From Flavobacterium hiemivividum (GTDB taxonomy: Bacteria; Bacteroidota; Bacteroidia; Flavobacteriales; Flavobacteriaceae), in the NCBI RefSeq assembly GCF_004349145.1, contig NZ_SMFO01000001.1, forward strand, positions 62,001-126,000: a stretch of 64,000 bases of DNA, written 5' to 3'. Shown here one piece after another: positions 1 through 8,670 of the stretch. The position numbers and the translations under genes are program-made. How positions within the stretch are numbered: position 1 is the first letter of the stretch; every line of letters starts with the position of its first letter. The notes below the pieces were generated by a model. That model ran no database searches. It saw only the letters and a list, made by a program, of their open reading frames with translations, and was not told the origin of the DNA.

Positions 1-592
1 GATATCCTTTTGGAAACTTCGCTGGAATATCATGGTCTGCAACTGAGGTCGAAATCACAACTGCATCACCATCTTTCCAGTTTGCTGGAGTTGCTACACT
101 ATAATTAGCTGTTAATTGCAAACTGTCAATAACACGCAACAACTCATCAAAGTTCCTACCTGTAGATGCGGGGTAAGTGAGCGTTAATTTTACTTTCTTG
201 TCAGGTCCAATAATAAAAACAGAACGAACAGTGAAAGTTTCGCTTGCATTGGGATGAATCATATCATAAAGATTTGCAACGGTCTTATCTTCGTCTGCAA
301 TAATTGGGTACTGCATAGTAACATTTTGAGTTTCCTCAATATCTTTAATCCATTTCAAGTGCGACTCAAGTCCATCCACACTCAATGCAATTACTTTTGT
401 ATTTCTTTTTTCAAATTCAGGGAAATAATTAGCTACAGTACCTAATTCGGTGGTGCAAACGGGAGTAAAATCAGCAGGATGCGAAAATAACACACCCCAG
501 GAATCTCCAAGCCATTCATGAAAACTCACATTCCCCATTGTTGTTTCCGCCTTAAAATCTGGAGCAATATCTCCTAATCGTAATGTTGCCAT
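1..592 (-). CDS. 1-Cys peroxiredoxin (Prx6 type), C-terminus beyond window
   Basis: Thiol peroxidase that reduces H2O2 and organic hydroperoxides in the cytoplasm. The protein starts MATLRLGDIAPDF and carries the AhpC/TSA thioredoxin fold, with the peroxidatic cysteine at residue 46 in the motif PADFTPVCTTE. The HPxDFTPVCTTE form and the later DGLESHLKWIKDI stretch are typical of the Prx6/1-Cys subfamily. About 197 residues are visible. The family is normally 210-220 residues, so only the extreme C-terminus is missing at the left edge. The ATG at 590-592 is the first in-frame start and gives the usual N-terminus. The gene stands alone, running leftward and away from the transporter pair. Confidence 0.93.
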   Translation of the reverse strand, partial: MATLRLGDIAPDFKAETTMGNVSFHEWLGDSWGVLFSHPADFTPVCTTELGTVANYFPEFEKRNTKVIALSVDGLESHLKWIKDIEETQNVTMQYPIIADEDKTVANLYDMIHPNASETFTVRSVFIIGPDKKVKLTLTYPASTGRNFDELLRVIDSLQLTANYSVATPANWKDGDAVVISTSVADHDIPAKFPKGY

Positions 593-663
593 GTTTACTA
601 TCTTTTTATTTCACCTAAGTTAGTTAAAAAAAAATCCCTCGACGAGCAAATTCAAAATAAAAA

Positions 664-1893
664 TTAGCTACCGCTTCGTTTCATTTTTACATTGGGTAAA
701 AAATAGGTAAAAACACCTAGCAAAGGCAGAAAAGAACTGATTTTGTAAACATATTCTATACTCGTTTGATCAGCCAAATAGCCCAATACAGCTGAACCTA
801 AACCTCCCATTCCAAAAGCAAAACCAAAAAATAACCCAGAGATCATACCCACTTTACCGGGCGTCAATTCTTGTGCATAGACTAATATTGCTGAAAATGC
901 CGAAGCAATAATAACTCCGATGATAACTGATAATATTCCGGTCCAAAACAAATTGGCATATGGCAAAAGCAAGGTGAATGGCGCTGCTCCTAATATTGAA
1001 ACCCAAATGATGTACTTTCTTCCAAAACGATCGCCTAAAGGTCCGCCAATTAATGTTCCCGCTGCAACAGCAGCTAAGAAAACAAACAAATGAAATTGCG
1101 ACTCTTGAATGCTAAGTCCAAATCTTTTCATCAAGTAAAATGTGAAGTAGCTGGACATACTAGACATGTAGAAAAATTTCGAAAAGATTAAAAGCAACAA
1201 TACTCCTATCGAAATTTTAATTTGTTTCTTCGAAAAAGGAACTCTGTTTTCCTCATCAGCTATTTTCTTTGAAGCTCTTAAATTCAAATGATTCTTGTAC
1301 CAAGTGGCAATCTTAGACAAAAGGAACATCCCTACAACACCCACTAATACAAACCAAATGATATTCGACTGACCATAAGGAGCCACAAGTATAGCGACCA
1401 ATAATGGTCCGATGGCGCTACCGCTATTTCCGCCCAACTGAAAGATGGATTGTGCTAAACCTCTTCGCCCTCCAGAGCCTAAGAAAGCAACGCGAGATGC
1501 TTCGGGATGAAAAATGGAAGAACCAACACCTACGAGAGAAACCGAGACTAATATCATCCAAAAATGTGTTGAATAAGATAGTAAAGCCAATCCAAAAATG
1601 GTAAATACCATAGCGATTGTTAAAGAATAAGGCTTTGGTTTTTTGTCAGTATAAAACCCAATAAACGGCTGAAGTATTGACGCTGTCAGCTGGTAAACGA
1701 AAGTAATTAATCCAATCTGGGTAAAACTTAAATCAAAATTTTCTTTAAGAATTGGGTAGACAGACGGAATCACAGACTGCAATAAATCATTTATTAAATG
1801 AGCAATAGCAATAGAAAACAGAACAGAATAAACTGTTTTTTGAACTAAAGCAGGATTGTCTGATTTTAAATCAGAATTAGAAATCGTATTCAT
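664..1893 (-). CDS. MFS transporter, fosmidomycin-resistance (Fsr) type
   Basis: Major facilitator superfamily drug exporter of the inner membrane. The 409 residues give about 12 hydrophobic segments. The first contains AHLINDLLQSVIPSVYP, the characteristic first helix of Fsr-type fosmidomycin-resistance proteins, and GPLGDRFGRK supplies an MFS loop motif between the two halves. Its start lies 25 bp after the stop of the upstream AEC transporter gene, so the two are probably one leftward transcript. The substrate cannot be deduced from sequence: Fsr relatives confer resistance to fosmidomycin and other small drugs, but the natural role is unknown. Confidence 0.85.
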   Translation of the reverse strand: MNTISNSDLKSDNPALVQKTVYSVLFSIAIAHLINDLLQSVIPSVYPILKENFDLSFTQIGLITFVYQLTASILQPFIGFYTDKKPKPYSLTIAMVFTIFGLALLSYSTHFWMILVSVSLVGVGSSIFHPEASRVAFLGSGGRRGLAQSIFQLGGNSGSAIGPLLVAILVAPYGQSNIIWFVLVGVVGMFLLSKIATWYKNHLNLRASKKIADEENRVPFSKKQIKISIGVLLLLIFSKFFYMSSMSSYFTFYLMKRFGLSIQESQFHLFVFLAAVAAGTLIGGPLGDRFGRKYIIWVSILGAAPFTLLLPYANLFWTGILSVIIGVIIASAFSAILVYAQELTPGKVGMISGLFFGFAFGMGGLGSAVLGYLADQTSIEYVYKISSFLPLLGVFTYFLPNVKMKRSGS

Positions 1894-1918
1894 ATTGGAA
1901 TAAAAAAATAATAAATAA

Positions 1919-2830
1919 TTAGATAAAATGAAGCACTAAATACCAAAATGCTAAGGTAACGAAAGAAATAGGGATGCCAAAACCAATCATCATGCTACTT
2001 AAACGAGGTTTTAATCCATTTGTAGTAGCAAGTATACTCGCAGCTATCATTGGTGCCATTGCTGACTCCATGATGGCGACTTCAATCATTTTAGAATTTT
2101 GATTTAAAATAACAACGTATAATAAATAAACTATAAGCGGCATCAAAAGTAATTTATAGAAGAGTCCGAGACCTAAAAACCGCCAATGCTGACTTCTACT
2201 TTCAAAACGCAATTGCAAGCCTACCGAAATTAATGCTAATGGGGTAACTCCGCTTCCTATTTTTTGTAAAACATACTGTATCCATTCCTGGAAATCAAAA
2301 TCAAATACGTTCATCACACAGGCTACAATAAAAGTGACAAAAGGTGGAAAAAACATTATTTTCTTCACAATCTGAAAACCACTCGCTTCGCCCTTAGAAT
2401 ACAAAGTCGCTACTAGAACACCAAAGGTCGAAAGCACCACAAAAGTTCCCGGTTGATCTACTAATATGGCTGTTTTCAACCCTTCTTGACCATATAACGC
2501 TTCAATAATGGGAAAGCCTAGAAAGGAAGTATTCCCAAGACCTGCTGTTATGATCAAGCAGCCTGTAAGTTTCTTAGACCAACCGTATTTATTTCCTAAA
2601 AATCGAAATAATAAAAAAGACAACGCAAACCCAATCCATGCCACTCCAATAGGATATAACAACTGATTATTCCAATGCACTTTAGGGATGTAAAACAATG
2701 CCAAAGCCGGAAGACAATAATAAATTACAATCTTGTTTATTAACCTATAAGTGTTAGTCGGGAATCTCTTAATTCGTTGCAATGCAATTCCAAGAGTTAG
2801 ATAAAAAAAGATAAGTAGAAAGTTAATCAT
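1919..2830 (-). CDS. AEC-family transporter (auxin efflux carrier-like permease)
   Basis: Integral membrane permease of 303 residues with about 10 hydrophobic segments in two repeats of five. The stretches YYCLPALALFYIP and GLGNTSFLGFPI match the conserved half-repeat motifs of the AEC family, with NxxFLGFP in helix 4. Bacterial members export small organic acids or amino acids, and the substrate here is unknown. It is the first gene of a two-gene leftward unit with the MFS transporter, and has a TAnnTTTG-type promoter element just upstream (2838-2845). Confidence 0.83.
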   Translation of the reverse strand: MINFLLIFFYLTLGIALQRIKRFPTNTYRLINKIVIYYCLPALALFYIPKVHWNNQLLYPIGVAWIGFALSFLLFRFLGNKYGWSKKLTGCLIITAGLGNTSFLGFPIIEALYGQEGLKTAILVDQPGTFVVLSTFGVLVATLYSKGEASGFQIVKKIMFFPPFVTFIVACVMNVFDFDFQEWIQYVLQKIGSGVTPLALISVGLQLRFESRSQHWRFLGLGLFYKLLLMPLIVYLLYVVILNQNSKMIEVAIMESAMAPMIAASILATTNGLKPRLSSMMIGFGIPISFVTLAFWYLVLHFI

Positions 2831-2837
2831 AATGCAA

Positions 2838-2845
2838 CAAATATA
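2838..2845 (-). promoter_or_regulatory. Putative -7 element (TATATTTG) of the AEC/MFS transporter unit
   Basis: On the minus strand this reads TATATTTG, an exact match to the Bacteroidetes TAnnTTTG -7 consensus, 8 bases before the start codon of the AEC transporter. I see no clear TTTG at the -33 position, so support is moderate. The mRNA leader would be very short. Confidence 0.4.
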
Positions 2846-3017
2846 TTGACTAATTAACTAGTATCACTTGGTACTGCTCTAAAAATTTAAAATTACAATC
2901 AACTATTTCACCACATTACAAATTCGATGAGATTTGACAATTTATTCTCTTTAAAAAGGGGATTAAATTCTAATAATTCATGTTTAAGTACTAATTTTAC
3001 TAAAATGATTGTAAGCT

Positions 3018-4106
3018 TTGGAAAACGAAAAAATAAAAAATACCGCCCTTAACGAGAAAGCTGGAATTTCACCACCAGAAATTTTTAGTGCGGCTGTTGT
3101 AAAAAATATTCAAAAATTCAGGAAAGTTCAACCTTCCTCAGAAGAGCTGGTGCAGGGAATTTTATCGGGCAATATAACTGCTTTAAGTCGGGCCATTACT
3201 CTGGTCGAAAGCACAAATCCTGATCATTTGGCCAAAGCCAATGAAGTTATTAATGCCTGTTTGCCTCACGCAAACAAATCAGTTAGAATAGGAATAACCG
3301 GTGTTCCCGGTGTTGGAAAAAGCACCTTTATTGAAGCCTTTGGAAAACATTTAACTGGATTAGGAAAAAAAGTCGCCGTTCTGGCCGTTGATCCAAGCAG
3401 TACGATTTCACACGGAAGTATTCTAGGCGATAAAACCCGGATGGAGGAATTAGTCAAAGACGAAAACGCTTACATACGTCCTTCTGCTTCAGGAGACACA
3501 TTAGGTGGTGTAGCCCGAAAAACACGGGAGACAATTACACTTTGTGAAGCTTGCGGATTTGACACCATCATAATAGAAACAGTAGGCGTTGGTCAGAGTG
3601 AAACTGCGGTTCACAGCATGGTCGATTTCTTTTTGTTATTAAAAATTGCCGGAGCCGGTGATGAATTGCAAGGTATCAAGCGGGGAATTATGGAAATGGC
3701 TGATGCGATTGTCATCAATAAAGCAGACGGTGATAATATTCGAAAAGCAAAACTCGCGAAAACAGAATTCAACCGAGCGCTTCATTTATTTCCGGCAAAA
3801 AGATCAGGTTGGATTCCCACAACTGCCACTTGCAGTGCCATAACCCAAGATGGAATTCCTGAGGTTTGGGAAACGATTTCTAAATTTATCGAACTCACAA
3901 ATGGCAACGATTATTTTAATGTAAAACGTTCCGAGCAAAACGAATATTGGATGCTAGAAACCATCAACGAACAACTGAAACTAAATTTTTATAATAATTC
4001 CGAAATTCAAACTTTATTGGAATCCAATAAAAAAGCGGTGCAAAATGATGAAATTTCACCATTTGCAGCCGCTCAAATATTGTTAGAAAAGTATTTTAAA
4101 GGATAA
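3018..4106 (+). CDS. meaB: Methylmalonyl-CoA mutase-associated GTPase MeaB
   Basis: G3E-family P-loop GTPase that guards and loads adenosylcobalamin into methylmalonyl-CoA mutase. The 362 residues contain the Walker A motif GVPGVGKST at 95-103, followed by DPSS, ETVGVGQSE (switch region) and the guanine-specificity motif NKADGDN. The reading frame opens with TTG at 3018. No ATG occurs in the first 90 codons, and the extended N-terminus (TALNEKAG, then LSGNITALSRAITLVES) belongs to the family, so the TTG start is likely real. Its client mutase subunits lie about 36 kb away at 40035-43592. The gene is single and runs opposite to its neighbours. Confidence 0.95.
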   Translation: MENEKIKNTALNEKAGISPPEIFSAAVVKNIQKFRKVQPSSEELVQGILSGNITALSRAITLVESTNPDHLAKANEVINACLPHANKSVRIGITGVPGVGKSTFIEAFGKHLTGLGKKVAVLAVDPSSTISHGSILGDKTRMEELVKDENAYIRPSASGDTLGGVARKTRETITLCEACGFDTIIIETVGVGQSETAVHSMVDFFLLLKIAGAGDELQGIKRGIMEMADAIVINKADGDNIRKAKLAKTEFNRALHLFPAKRSGWIPTTATCSAITQDGIPEVWETISKFIELTNGNDYFNVKRSEQNEYWMLETINEQLKLNFYNNSEIQTLLESNKKAVQNDEISPFAAAQILLEKYFKG

Positions 4107-4153
4107 ATCTAATTGAAAACTCACCTAGATTTACTTAAATGTATTACAAAAGC

Positions 4154-4384
4154 TTACTCTTTCTCGTAACGTTCCATTTCTCTATCATAGAATTCGTTAG
4201 CCAAAACTATTAGGCCTTCCATTTCGGCATTCAATTCCCCTTCATCAAGATCTTCAGCTTCTTCAATAAATTCAACCTCATCGTCTTTAAGGTTGATGAT
4301 GAATCTTGGATAATCTAAGTGAATGATAAAAATATCTTCTTGAAAATCAGTATTATCGCCTAGTAAAAATTTTGGTAATTCCAT
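4154..4384 (-). CDS. Small acidic conserved hypothetical protein
   Basis: A 76-residue protein of unknown function, very rich in Asp and Glu (for example DDEVEFIEEAEDLDEGE) with no signal peptide, cysteine cluster or membrane segment. It lies between the 3' end of meaB and the SPFH gene, and runs in the same direction as the SPFH gene, 73 bp downstream of that gene's stop. The opposite strand also has an open frame over its start, but that frame runs mostly inside the SPFH gene and looks like chance. I believe similar small proteins occur in other flavobacteria, but this is recollection, not a search. Confidence 0.6.
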   Translation of the reverse strand: MELPKFLLGDNTDFQEDIFIIHLDYPRFIINLKDDEVEFIEEAEDLDEGELNAEMEGLIVLANEFYDREMERYEKE

Positions 4385-4457
4385 TTATAAATGTTAATTC
4401 ATTAATTGCTAAATCTATTGCCACGATTAAATCAATAACCGTGGTCGCAAATATAAT

Positions 4458-5366
4458 CTATTTATCAGAAAGAATGATTGAAGAACTTCCTTTAGCATCC
4501 ATAAAAATAATTTTTGTGTTAGGTGATGCCGCTAGTTCTTTTTGTGCTTTTATGGATTCATATTGCAATTGTTTTGCTGATAAACCAATACCAATAATTC
4601 TTTGATAATCAGCAATACCTTGTGCCTCCACTCTTTTACGTTCTGCTTCTTGTTTCTCCTTTTGAAGCACGAAAGTCATTTTTTGCGCATCTTGTTCTGC
4701 ATTAATTTTACTTTCTATGGATGCTTTTACTGAGGCTGGAAGATTGATGTTTCGAATTAATAATTGCTCTAAAATCAAACCTCTTAATTTAAAATCAGCT
4801 TCAATAGTTTTAAAAATACGATTTTGAAACTCCACTCTTTTAGTAGAATATAAAGCTACGGCATCATAATAAACTGCGTTATCGCGAATGCGCGTACTAG
4901 TAACTGGTCGCACAATTTTATCTTTATAACTCACCCCGATTTCTTTAAAAATAGTTGGAGCATCTTCAGCCGATACACGATATAAAACCGTTAAATCAAT
5001 GATTACTTCAAGCCCGTCATTTGACAATACTCTAATTGCATCATCTCCTTCTATATCTCCTTCAGACTTCGAGGAAGACATGGTGTAGTTTTGAGTTCGA
5101 ATATCAAAAATGGTTACATCCAAAAGCGGATTAATAACATTAAGACCACTTTCGAGAATACCCGGCTCCACATTTCCGTATAAGGATTTTACACCCACCG
5201 TACCAGCATCAATTTGCTTAAATGCAGCGGAGAATATCCCTCCTACAATTAATAAAATCCCGATAATTTTAAATAAACCTGAAAATTTTGAAAGTGGGTT
5301 ATGATCTGTTTTCAAAGTAAAACTCATAACCACTAAGATTATGCCCAGAATAATAAGTACTATCAT
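4458..5366 (-). CDS. Prohibitin/SPFH-domain membrane protein
   Basis: Band-7/SPFH scaffold protein of 302 residues. There is an N-terminal membrane anchor (two hydrophobic stretches within residues 1-45), then an SPFH domain (about 48-210) and a helical, charge-rich coiled-coil region (LQKEKQEAERKRVEAQGIA) of the prohibitin/HflK-HflC type. Such proteins form large ring assemblies that organise membrane domains and modulate FtsH-type proteolysis. FTIFKEIG-like and VTSTRIRDNAV segments agree with prohibitin. No partner gene (NfeD, HflK or FtsH) is next to it. Confidence 0.88.
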   Translation of the reverse strand: MIVLIILGIILVVMSFTLKTDHNPLSKFSGLFKIIGILLIVGGIFSAAFKQIDAGTVGVKSLYGNVEPGILESGLNVINPLLDVTIFDIRTQNYTMSSSKSEGDIEGDDAIRVLSNDGLEVIIDLTVLYRVSAEDAPTIFKEIGVSYKDKIVRPVTSTRIRDNAVYYDAVALYSTKRVEFQNRIFKTIEADFKLRGLILEQLLIRNINLPASVKASIESKINAEQDAQKMTFVLQKEKQEAERKRVEAQGIADYQRIIGIGLSAKQLQYESIKAQKELAASPNTKIIFMDAKGSSSIILSDK

Positions 5367-5443
5367 GTATTTTAAATTAGGATGCTTATTGCCAAATTAA
5401 GAACAACAAACGGATTAGAAGTGATAATAATGTTAGGATAACA

Positions 5444-6826
5444 TTATTGCATAGATTTCTCTAAAATTAACTTTTTTGTTAATCGAGAAAAGCGAATATA
5501 CAAAAATAATGCGGCAAAAGATAATCCTACCAGTAATCCTATCCAAATTCCAATAGCCTTCAAATCAGTATACAATCCTAGATAAATTGATATTGGAAAA
5601 CCTACAACCCAATAAGCGACAAATGTAATATACATTGGCACTTTCACATCCTGTAATCCTCTTAAAGCACCTAGAACGACCACTTGAATTCCGTCAGAAA
5701 TTTGAAAAAATGCTGCCACAAATAGCAGTTGGGAAGCTATTAAAACAACTTCTTTTGTCTCAACTACATGTTTTATATCGTTGACATCAACAAATATTTG
5801 CGGTAGATATTTGTGAAAAACTATAAAAATAATAGCAAATACCGTTTCTAGAAGGATGGCTAATAAAAATATGGATCGCGCCACAAGTTGCATCTTCACA
5901 TAATCCATCAATCCTTTCTGGTTTCCAACCCTAATTGTTACGGCCACACTCAAACCCATTGCAAACATAAAAGTTAAAGAAGCTAAACTCAGCGCAATTT
6001 GATTTGCAGCCTGGCTGGTAGTTCCTAAAACTCCAGAAAGCCAGATTGCCCCAGTAAACAAAGCTACCTCAAAAAACATTTGCATCGCCGAAGGTAATCC
6101 TAAGTTGATAATCTTGTTAAGCATTTTTTTCTTGATTTCTTTCAAACTGAAATTTTCAAAATAGGCGTGGAATTTTGGATTTTTAATCATGATGTAATGC
6201 ATAAAAAACACCATCGCAATACGAGAAACAATAGTACCGATTGCAGCACCCACAATTCCCATTTTTGGAAAAAACCAAATCCCATAAATTAAGAAATAAT
6301 TTATAACTACATTAATAATATTCCCCATGATAGTAGCCCACATAGAATATTTAGTTTCTGACTTCCCATCAGCAAATTGCTTGTAACCCTGAAAAATAAT
6401 AAGTGGAACAAGTGAGAATGCAACGATATCGAGATATGGTTTTGCCATTTCCACCACAATTTCTGGTTGCCCCATGAATGCGATTAAAGGTTTAAAAAAG
6501 AATATTATCAAAAATAAGGTCATCCCTAAAATCGTGCACAAAAATAGCCCGTGATGCAATACACTTCTTCCCTCTTCAATATTGTTCTTTCCATCAGCCT
6601 CTGCAGCCAGTGGAGTTATGGCCGTAGAAAAACCAATCCCTAAGGACATGGCTATAAAAACAAAACTATTCCCTAAAGAAACCGCTGCCAATTCTGTTGG
6701 TCCTAGTTTCCCTACCATAATATTATCTACGATTCCAACAATTGTATGACCAAGCATTCCTAAAATGATTGGATAAGCTAATCTTAGATTATAAGAAAAC
6801 TCCTGAGTATATTTCGAAAAATTCAC
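5444..6826 (-). CDS. MATE-family multidrug efflux transporter (NorM-like)
   Basis: Cation-coupled drug/toxin antiporter of the inner membrane. The 460 residues form 12 hydrophobic segments in two homologous halves. The N-terminal LAYPIILGMLGHTIVGIVDNIMVG and the following GPTELAAVSLGNS are the classic MATE signature. The C-terminal half repeats the pattern in the segment beginning LGLPSAMQMFFEVALF. The start at MNFSKYTQEF is the first ATG, with a TATCTTTG promoter element 20 bases upstream (6846-6853). It is a monocistronic leftward gene. Confidence 0.92.
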   Translation of the reverse strand: MNFSKYTQEFSYNLRLAYPIILGMLGHTIVGIVDNIMVGKLGPTELAAVSLGNSFVFIAMSLGIGFSTAITPLAAEADGKNNIEEGRSVLHHGLFLCTILGMTLFLIIFFFKPLIAFMGQPEIVVEMAKPYLDIVAFSLVPLIIFQGYKQFADGKSETKYSMWATIMGNIINVVINYFLIYGIWFFPKMGIVGAAIGTIVSRIAMVFFMHYIMIKNPKFHAYFENFSLKEIKKKMLNKIINLGLPSAMQMFFEVALFTGAIWLSGVLGTTSQAANQIALSLASLTFMFAMGLSVAVTIRVGNQKGLMDYVKMQLVARSIFLLAILLETVFAIIFIVFHKYLPQIFVDVNDIKHVVETKEVVLIASQLLFVAAFFQISDGIQVVVLGALRGLQDVKVPMYITFVAYWVVGFPISIYLGLYTDLKAIGIWIGLLVGLSFAALFLYIRFSRLTKKLILEKSMQ

Positions 6827-6845
6827 TTTATTTTTTTTTTAACGG

Positions 6846-6853
6846 CAAAGATA
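6846..6853 (-). promoter_or_regulatory. Putative -7 element (TATCTTTG) of the MATE transporter gene
   Basis: The minus strand reads TATCTTTG, an exact TAnnTTTG match about 20 bases before the MATE start codon. No clear -33 TTTG was seen at the usual distance. Confidence 0.4.
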
Positions 6854-6982
6854 ATTAGAAGCTTTCGATTGTGCCTGTTTTATTCAACTAATAAGCTTTC
6901 TTATTTTATAAAATTTTCCAAAATGCCCGAATTATATAAGGAAATCAAATAATTCTATAACTTTTCAAGGGGAGCATCAATA

Positions 6983-6990
6983 TACATTTG
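6983..6990 (+). promoter_or_regulatory. Putative -7 element (TACATTTG) of the outer-membrane protein gene
   Basis: TACATTTG matches TAnnTTTG. A TTTT tract about 20 bases upstream (near 6962) could be a weak -33 element. It would give a leader of roughly 60 bases for the gene at 7058. Confidence 0.45.
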
Positions 6991-7057
6991 CACCGGTCAT
7001 CAAAACAACAACAATTACACTGATGGCGTTAAAAACATTAATATTAAAACCCAATTT

Positions 7058-7606
7058 ATGAAAACGACAACAAAAATTAAAACACTACTTGTATTAGCAA
7101 TTGCTACTTTTTTCTCAAATACAACATCTGCACAAGACACTCCAGCAACAAATTACGATCAAGGATTCCGTTTAGGTGTAGGTTTAAACGCAGGATACGC
7201 AGTAAACGATCCATACAAATTAGCTTTAGGAGCAGATGCAAGATTACAATATGATTTGACTAAAAGATATTCGCTTACTTTAACAACAGGTTTTACTAAC
7301 TTATTTGTAAGTGAAGCTGATGGAAGCGATTTAGGTTTTATTCCAGCAAAAGCAGGTTTTAAAGCTTTCGTATGGAATGATCAATTTTATTTAATGGGAG
7401 AAGCAGGTGCTGCTTTTGCAGTAACAAACGGTTACAACAAAACTTCTTTGTTATTAGCTCCAAGTATTGGATATGCTACAAAATATGTTGATATTTCATT
7501 ACGTTACGAGCACTATTCTGATTTTGCAAAAGTGAACAATGACGGAACAACTGGAAAAGGTGTTGGACAAGCGGCTGTGCGTTTAGCTTATGGTTTCCAA
7601 CTATAG
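7058..7606 (+). CDS. Secreted outer-membrane beta-barrel-like protein
   Basis: A 182-residue exported protein with a signal peptide (KTLLVLAIATFFSNTTSAQ, probable cleavage after SAQ near residue 25). The mature part alternates polar and hydrophobic residues, with strands such as FRLGVGLNAGYAV, LTLTTGFTNLFVS and YVDISLRYEHYSDF, and ends in Phe-Gln-Leu after LAYG. This is the layout of a small eight-stranded outer-membrane barrel (OMP_b-brl type). Function is unknown. It is monocistronic, with its own promoter element upstream and a strong terminator 24 bp after the stop. Confidence 0.75.
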   Translation: MKTTTKIKTLLVLAIATFFSNTTSAQDTPATNYDQGFRLGVGLNAGYAVNDPYKLALGADARLQYDLTKRYSLTLTTGFTNLFVSEADGSDLGFIPAKAGFKAFVWNDQFYLMGEAGAAFAVTNGYNKTSLLLAPSIGYATKYVDISLRYEHYSDFAKVNNDGTTGKGVGQAAVRLAYGFQL

Positions 7607-7629
7607 TAACATTTAGAATTAGTTACGAA

Positions 7630-7658
7630 AAATGCTCTGGAATCCAGAGCATTTTTTT
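7630..7658. terminator. Bidirectional rho-independent terminator
   Basis: Perfect inverted repeat ATGCTCTGG / CCAGAGCAT with a 2-base loop, then a run of Ts on the plus strand and As before it. It separates the convergent barrel-protein and ppk2 genes and can serve both. Confidence 0.85.
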
Positions 7659-8536
7659 TATTCTTTCGCCAAAATTTCTTTGTACATTTCTATATTTTCC
7701 TGCAGTTTATCTTCCATTTTAGGTTCCTGAATATCAGTATACTTCTGCATTTCTTCCCAAATAATTTTAGCCACAATATAACGACACATCTCTTTATCAT
7801 CAGCAGGGATTACATACCAAGGTGCATACTCCGTCGAAGTATTATTTATTGCTTCTTCATAATAATGCATATAATCATCCCAACGTCCTCTTTCTTTTAA
7901 ATCGCCAACTGAGAATTTCCAGTTGTGTTTTTTCTCCTCTAAACGGCGCAATAAGCGTTGTCTTTGCTCCTCTTTACTCATGTGTAAAAAGAATTTAATC
8001 ACGATCGTTCCATTTTGAGTTATGTGTTTTTCAAAATTCTTGATTTGCTCCATTCTATTTTCCCAAAAAGTTTCAGTAATCGATGAGACCTCTTCAATCC
8101 CCGGTAAGTTTTCATTGAGAATATATTCAGGATGTACCCTTGTAACTAATACATTCTCATAATGTGTTCTATTGAAAACGGCAAATTTACCTTTCTCTGG
8201 CAAAGCCAAATAATGACGCCACAAATAATTGTGCTCCAGCTCGGTGGAATTGGGTGTTTTAAAACTATGAACCACAACTCCTCTTGAATTAAACTCTTTA
8301 AAAACTTCCCGAATCAAACTGTCTTTACCCGAAGTATCCATTCCTTGCAGACAAATTAAAACCCCATATCGATTGTGGGCATACATGGTATCCTGCAAAT
8401 CACTTAATTTCTCACGGACATTATCTAATTTATCCTCTTTTTTATCATCGCTTGCTCCAATATCTAAGTTTGTTGGAAGTTTTGACAATTCTATCTTATT
8501 AACTACTTTAAAATCTTCAGGATTAATTGATTTCAT
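7658..8536 (-). CDS. ppk2: Polyphosphate kinase 2 family protein
   Basis: Transfers phosphate between polyphosphate and nucleotides (NDP or NMP phosphorylation, depending on class). The 292 residues carry the Walker A motif GMDTSGKD at 65-72. It is followed by the PPK2 signature region, in which FKTPNSTELEHNYLWR, FNRTHYENVLV and VHPE are all recognisable, and then the RRLEEKKHNWKFS lid region. Length and order fit a single-domain (class I or III) PPK2. The preferred substrate cannot be settled by eye. It is monocistronic and leftward, with a TATATTTG promoter element 26 bases upstream of the start. Confidence 0.9.
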   Translation of the reverse strand: MKSINPEDFKVVNKIELSKLPTNLDIGASDDKKEDKLDNVREKLSDLQDTMYAHNRYGVLICLQGMDTSGKDSLIREVFKEFNSRGVVVHSFKTPNSTELEHNYLWRHYLALPEKGKFAVFNRTHYENVLVTRVHPEYILNENLPGIEEVSSITETFWENRMEQIKNFEKHITQNGTIVIKFFLHMSKEEQRQRLLRRLEEKKHNWKFSVGDLKERGRWDDYMHYYEEAINNTSTEYAPWYVIPADDKEMCRYIVAKIIWEEMQKYTDIQEPKMEDKLQENIEMYKEILAKE

Positions 8537-8561
8537 AGGGATTTTTTTATCTTTACTTTCT

Positions 8562-8569
8562 CAAATATA
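8562..8569 (-). promoter_or_regulatory. Putative -7 element (TATATTTG) of ppk2
   Basis: The minus strand reads TATATTTG, matching TAnnTTTG about 26 bases before the ppk2 start codon. No convincing -33 box was seen. Confidence 0.4.
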
Positions 8570-8614
8570 ACAAAAAATCAGGATTTTTCTTAATGATTTT
8601 TTAGAGCTTTTTCC

Positions 8615-8637
8615 AGTCTCGCCTTTAGGACGAGACT
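8615..8637. repeat. Short intergenic inverted repeat
   Basis: AGTCTCGCCT pairs with AGGaCGAGACT around a TT loop (one bulged base). It lies between the divergent ppk2 and the gene at 8671. No T-run follows, so it is not a typical terminator. It may be the remnant of a dispersed intergenic repeat. Confidence 0.45.
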
Positions 8638-8670
8638 ACAATCCAGGCTTTACGTTTTCAACATCAAACT

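Noticed and set aside
4372..4605. A 77-codon frame on the plus strand across the start of the small acidic gene and the 3' end of the SPFH gene
   Set aside because: It overlaps the SPFH gene in antisense, and its composition is that of a reversed coding strand. No domain is recognisable.
5426..5448. Hairpin AATAATGTT/AACATTATT at the 3' end of the MATE gene
   Set aside because: It is short, AT-only and has no T-run on the relevant strand, so I do not count it as a terminator.
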